Positions 63,199-64,000 of a stretch of 64,000 nucleotides of DNA are shown here, in pieces. The notes under the pieces were generated by a model that worked only from the letters and a program-made list of their open reading frames with translations, was not told where the DNA came from and ran no database searches. Where the stretch lies: the NCBI RefSeq assembly GCF_021129305.1, contig NZ_JAJOMB010000004.1, positions 62,001-126,000 on the forward strand. The letters are read 5' to 3'. Within the stretch, counting starts at the first letter, position 1. Every line of letters begins with the position of its first letter. This stretch comes from Kineosporia babensis. Lineage in GTDB: Bacteria; Actinomycetota; Actinomycetes; Actinomycetales; Kineosporiaceae. The position numbers were made by a program, and so were the translations under genes.

Positions 63199-64000
63199 AT
63201 GAGTGCCATTCCGGCGGTTCCCCAGGAACCCGAAGCTCTGAAGATCCCGGACGACATCGCCCCGGACACCCGGACCGTCCCCTCCCGCACCACGCTCGTC
63301 CGCTTCGGCGCCGGTTTCCTGTTCTTCGGCATCTGCTGGGCCATCGGCCTGGCCATGGTTGCCAATGTACTTCTCCCCCAGCGACTCACCGACATCGGCG
63401 TGTCCTCCCCCGACGCCTGGTTCGGCACCATCAACTCGGTGACCGCGGTGGTCTCCCTGGTCGCCAACCTGGTGTTCGGCAACCTCTCCGACCGCAGCCG
63501 TTCGCGCTTCGGCCGGCGCAGCCCCTGGCTGCTGTTCGGCGGCCTGATCGGCGGGGTCTCGCTGTTCGCGGTCGGCGTGCTGAGCAGCCCGGTCGCGATC
63601 ATGGTCATGTACTGCGTCACCATGGTCGGCCTGAACATGATGCTCGCCCCGGCCCTGGCCGTGATCGCCGACCGGGTCCCGGCCGGCGTGCGCGGCACCA
63701 TGTCGGCGTTCTTCGGCGGTGGCGCCACCATCGGCTACCCGCTCGGCGCCCTGGTCGGCGCGGCCTTCATCACCCAAACCCTCTCCGGATTCACCCTGGG
63801 GGCCGTCCTGATGGGGCTGGCCGGCGTCCTCACTTTGCTCGTCTGGCCCCGTGAGCGCTCCGCCGCGGACGCCCCCGCGGTCGCCGGTGGCCTGAAGGAT
63901 CTGCTGGCCTCGTTCCGGCCACCCGCTCCCAAGAGCGCGCCGGACTTCTACAAGGCGTTCGTGGGCCGGCTGTTCATGCTGATCAGCTACCAGATGATCG
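63199..64000 (+). CDS. MFS sugar transporter, N-terminal part (cut by window edge)
   Basis: The first 267 residues are visible and the frame is open at the right edge. Membrane helices begin at FGAGFLFFGICWAIGLAMVANVLLP. GNLSDRSRSRFGRRSPWLLFGGL is the GPH/MFS loop motif, and the sugar-importer look is strengthened by the neighbouring GH43 gene. It probably imports oligosaccharides for the GH43 enzyme. ATG 63199 with AAAGAAGG 7 nt upstream. Confidence 0.9.
   Translation, partial: MSAIPAVPQEPEALKIPDDIAPDTRTVPSRTTLVRFGAGFLFFGICWAIGLAMVANVLLPQRLTDIGVSSPDAWFGTINSVTAVVSLVANLVFGNLSDRSRSRFGRRSPWLLFGGLIGGVSLFAVGVLSSPVAIMVMYCVTMVGLNMMLAPALAVIADRVPAGVRGTMSAFFGGGATIGYPLGALVGAAFITQTLSGFTLGAVLMGLAGVLTLLVWPRERSAADAPAVAGGLKDLLASFRPPAPKSAPDFYKAFVGRLFMLISYQMI

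Overview
The window is high-GC bacterial DNA with the codon bias, LuxR-type two-component pair, CU044_5270-family protein, CBM2/CBM3 polysaccharidases and many GTG starts of a soil or plant-associated actinomycete. A Kineosporiaceae-like organism is only a guess. No rRNA, tRNA, CRISPR array or insertion sequence was seen.

Layout. (1) 1-12910 (-) is the 5' part of one giant non-ribosomal peptide synthetase (NRPS) gene that runs off the left edge. It holds C-A-T, C-A-T, C-A-T-E and C-A(partial), with an EntF-like serine-type first module. An ABC exporter lies just upstream (to 14788). (2) 14.9-19.9 kb is a signalling block: NarL/LuxR response regulator and histidine kinase (+), converging on a FIST sensor and GGDEF/degenerate-EAL operon (-), then a TlpA-like redoxin. 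(3) 20.0-23.6 kb has DedA, VOC, MFS and pentapeptide-repeat genes. (4) 23.7-29.5 kb is an accessory island: a Phd/YefM antitoxin with a decayed toxin, then a two-gene operon of unrecognised proteins. The larger (844 aa) ends in a type II secretion pseudopilin (GspG)-like calcium-binding domain without any pilin N-terminus. The smaller (616 aa) has a PD-(D/E)XK-like Glu-Ile-Lys motif. (5) 29.5-31.5 kb is a secreted GH5_1 endoglucanase with FN3 and CBM3. (6) 31.6-49.3 kb is a run of small regulator/redox-enzyme cassettes (MerR, four TetR, two HxlR) around SDR, NmrA, F420-like, DoxX, quinone-reductase and MFS genes, with readable operators between divergent genes. A flippase-like protein, a class B penicillin-binding protein and a secreted FG-GAP protein interrupt it. 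(7) 49.3-50.1 kb holds remnants of an epimerase and a GntR/FCD regulator. (8) 50.1-58.6 kb has a secreted NucA/NucB-type nuclease, DUF6461- and SUKH-like proteins that resemble immunity proteins, a sigma factor with its membrane partner, a HEAT-like protein and a VOC protein. (9) 58.7-64 kb is a hemicellulose locus: GH5_8 mannanase with CBM2, LacI repressor, GH43 enzyme and a sugar MFS transporter cut by the right edge. Near-identical palindromes lie between lacI and the GH43 gene.

How it fits together. The NRPS and exporter suggest a secreted peptide, plausibly an aryl-capped siderophore, though no siderophore uptake, aryl-acid or MbtH gene is visible here. The two glycosidase loci point to growth on plant cell walls. 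Several regulator genes have a -10 hexamer 6-7 nt before the start codon, implying leaderless mRNAs.
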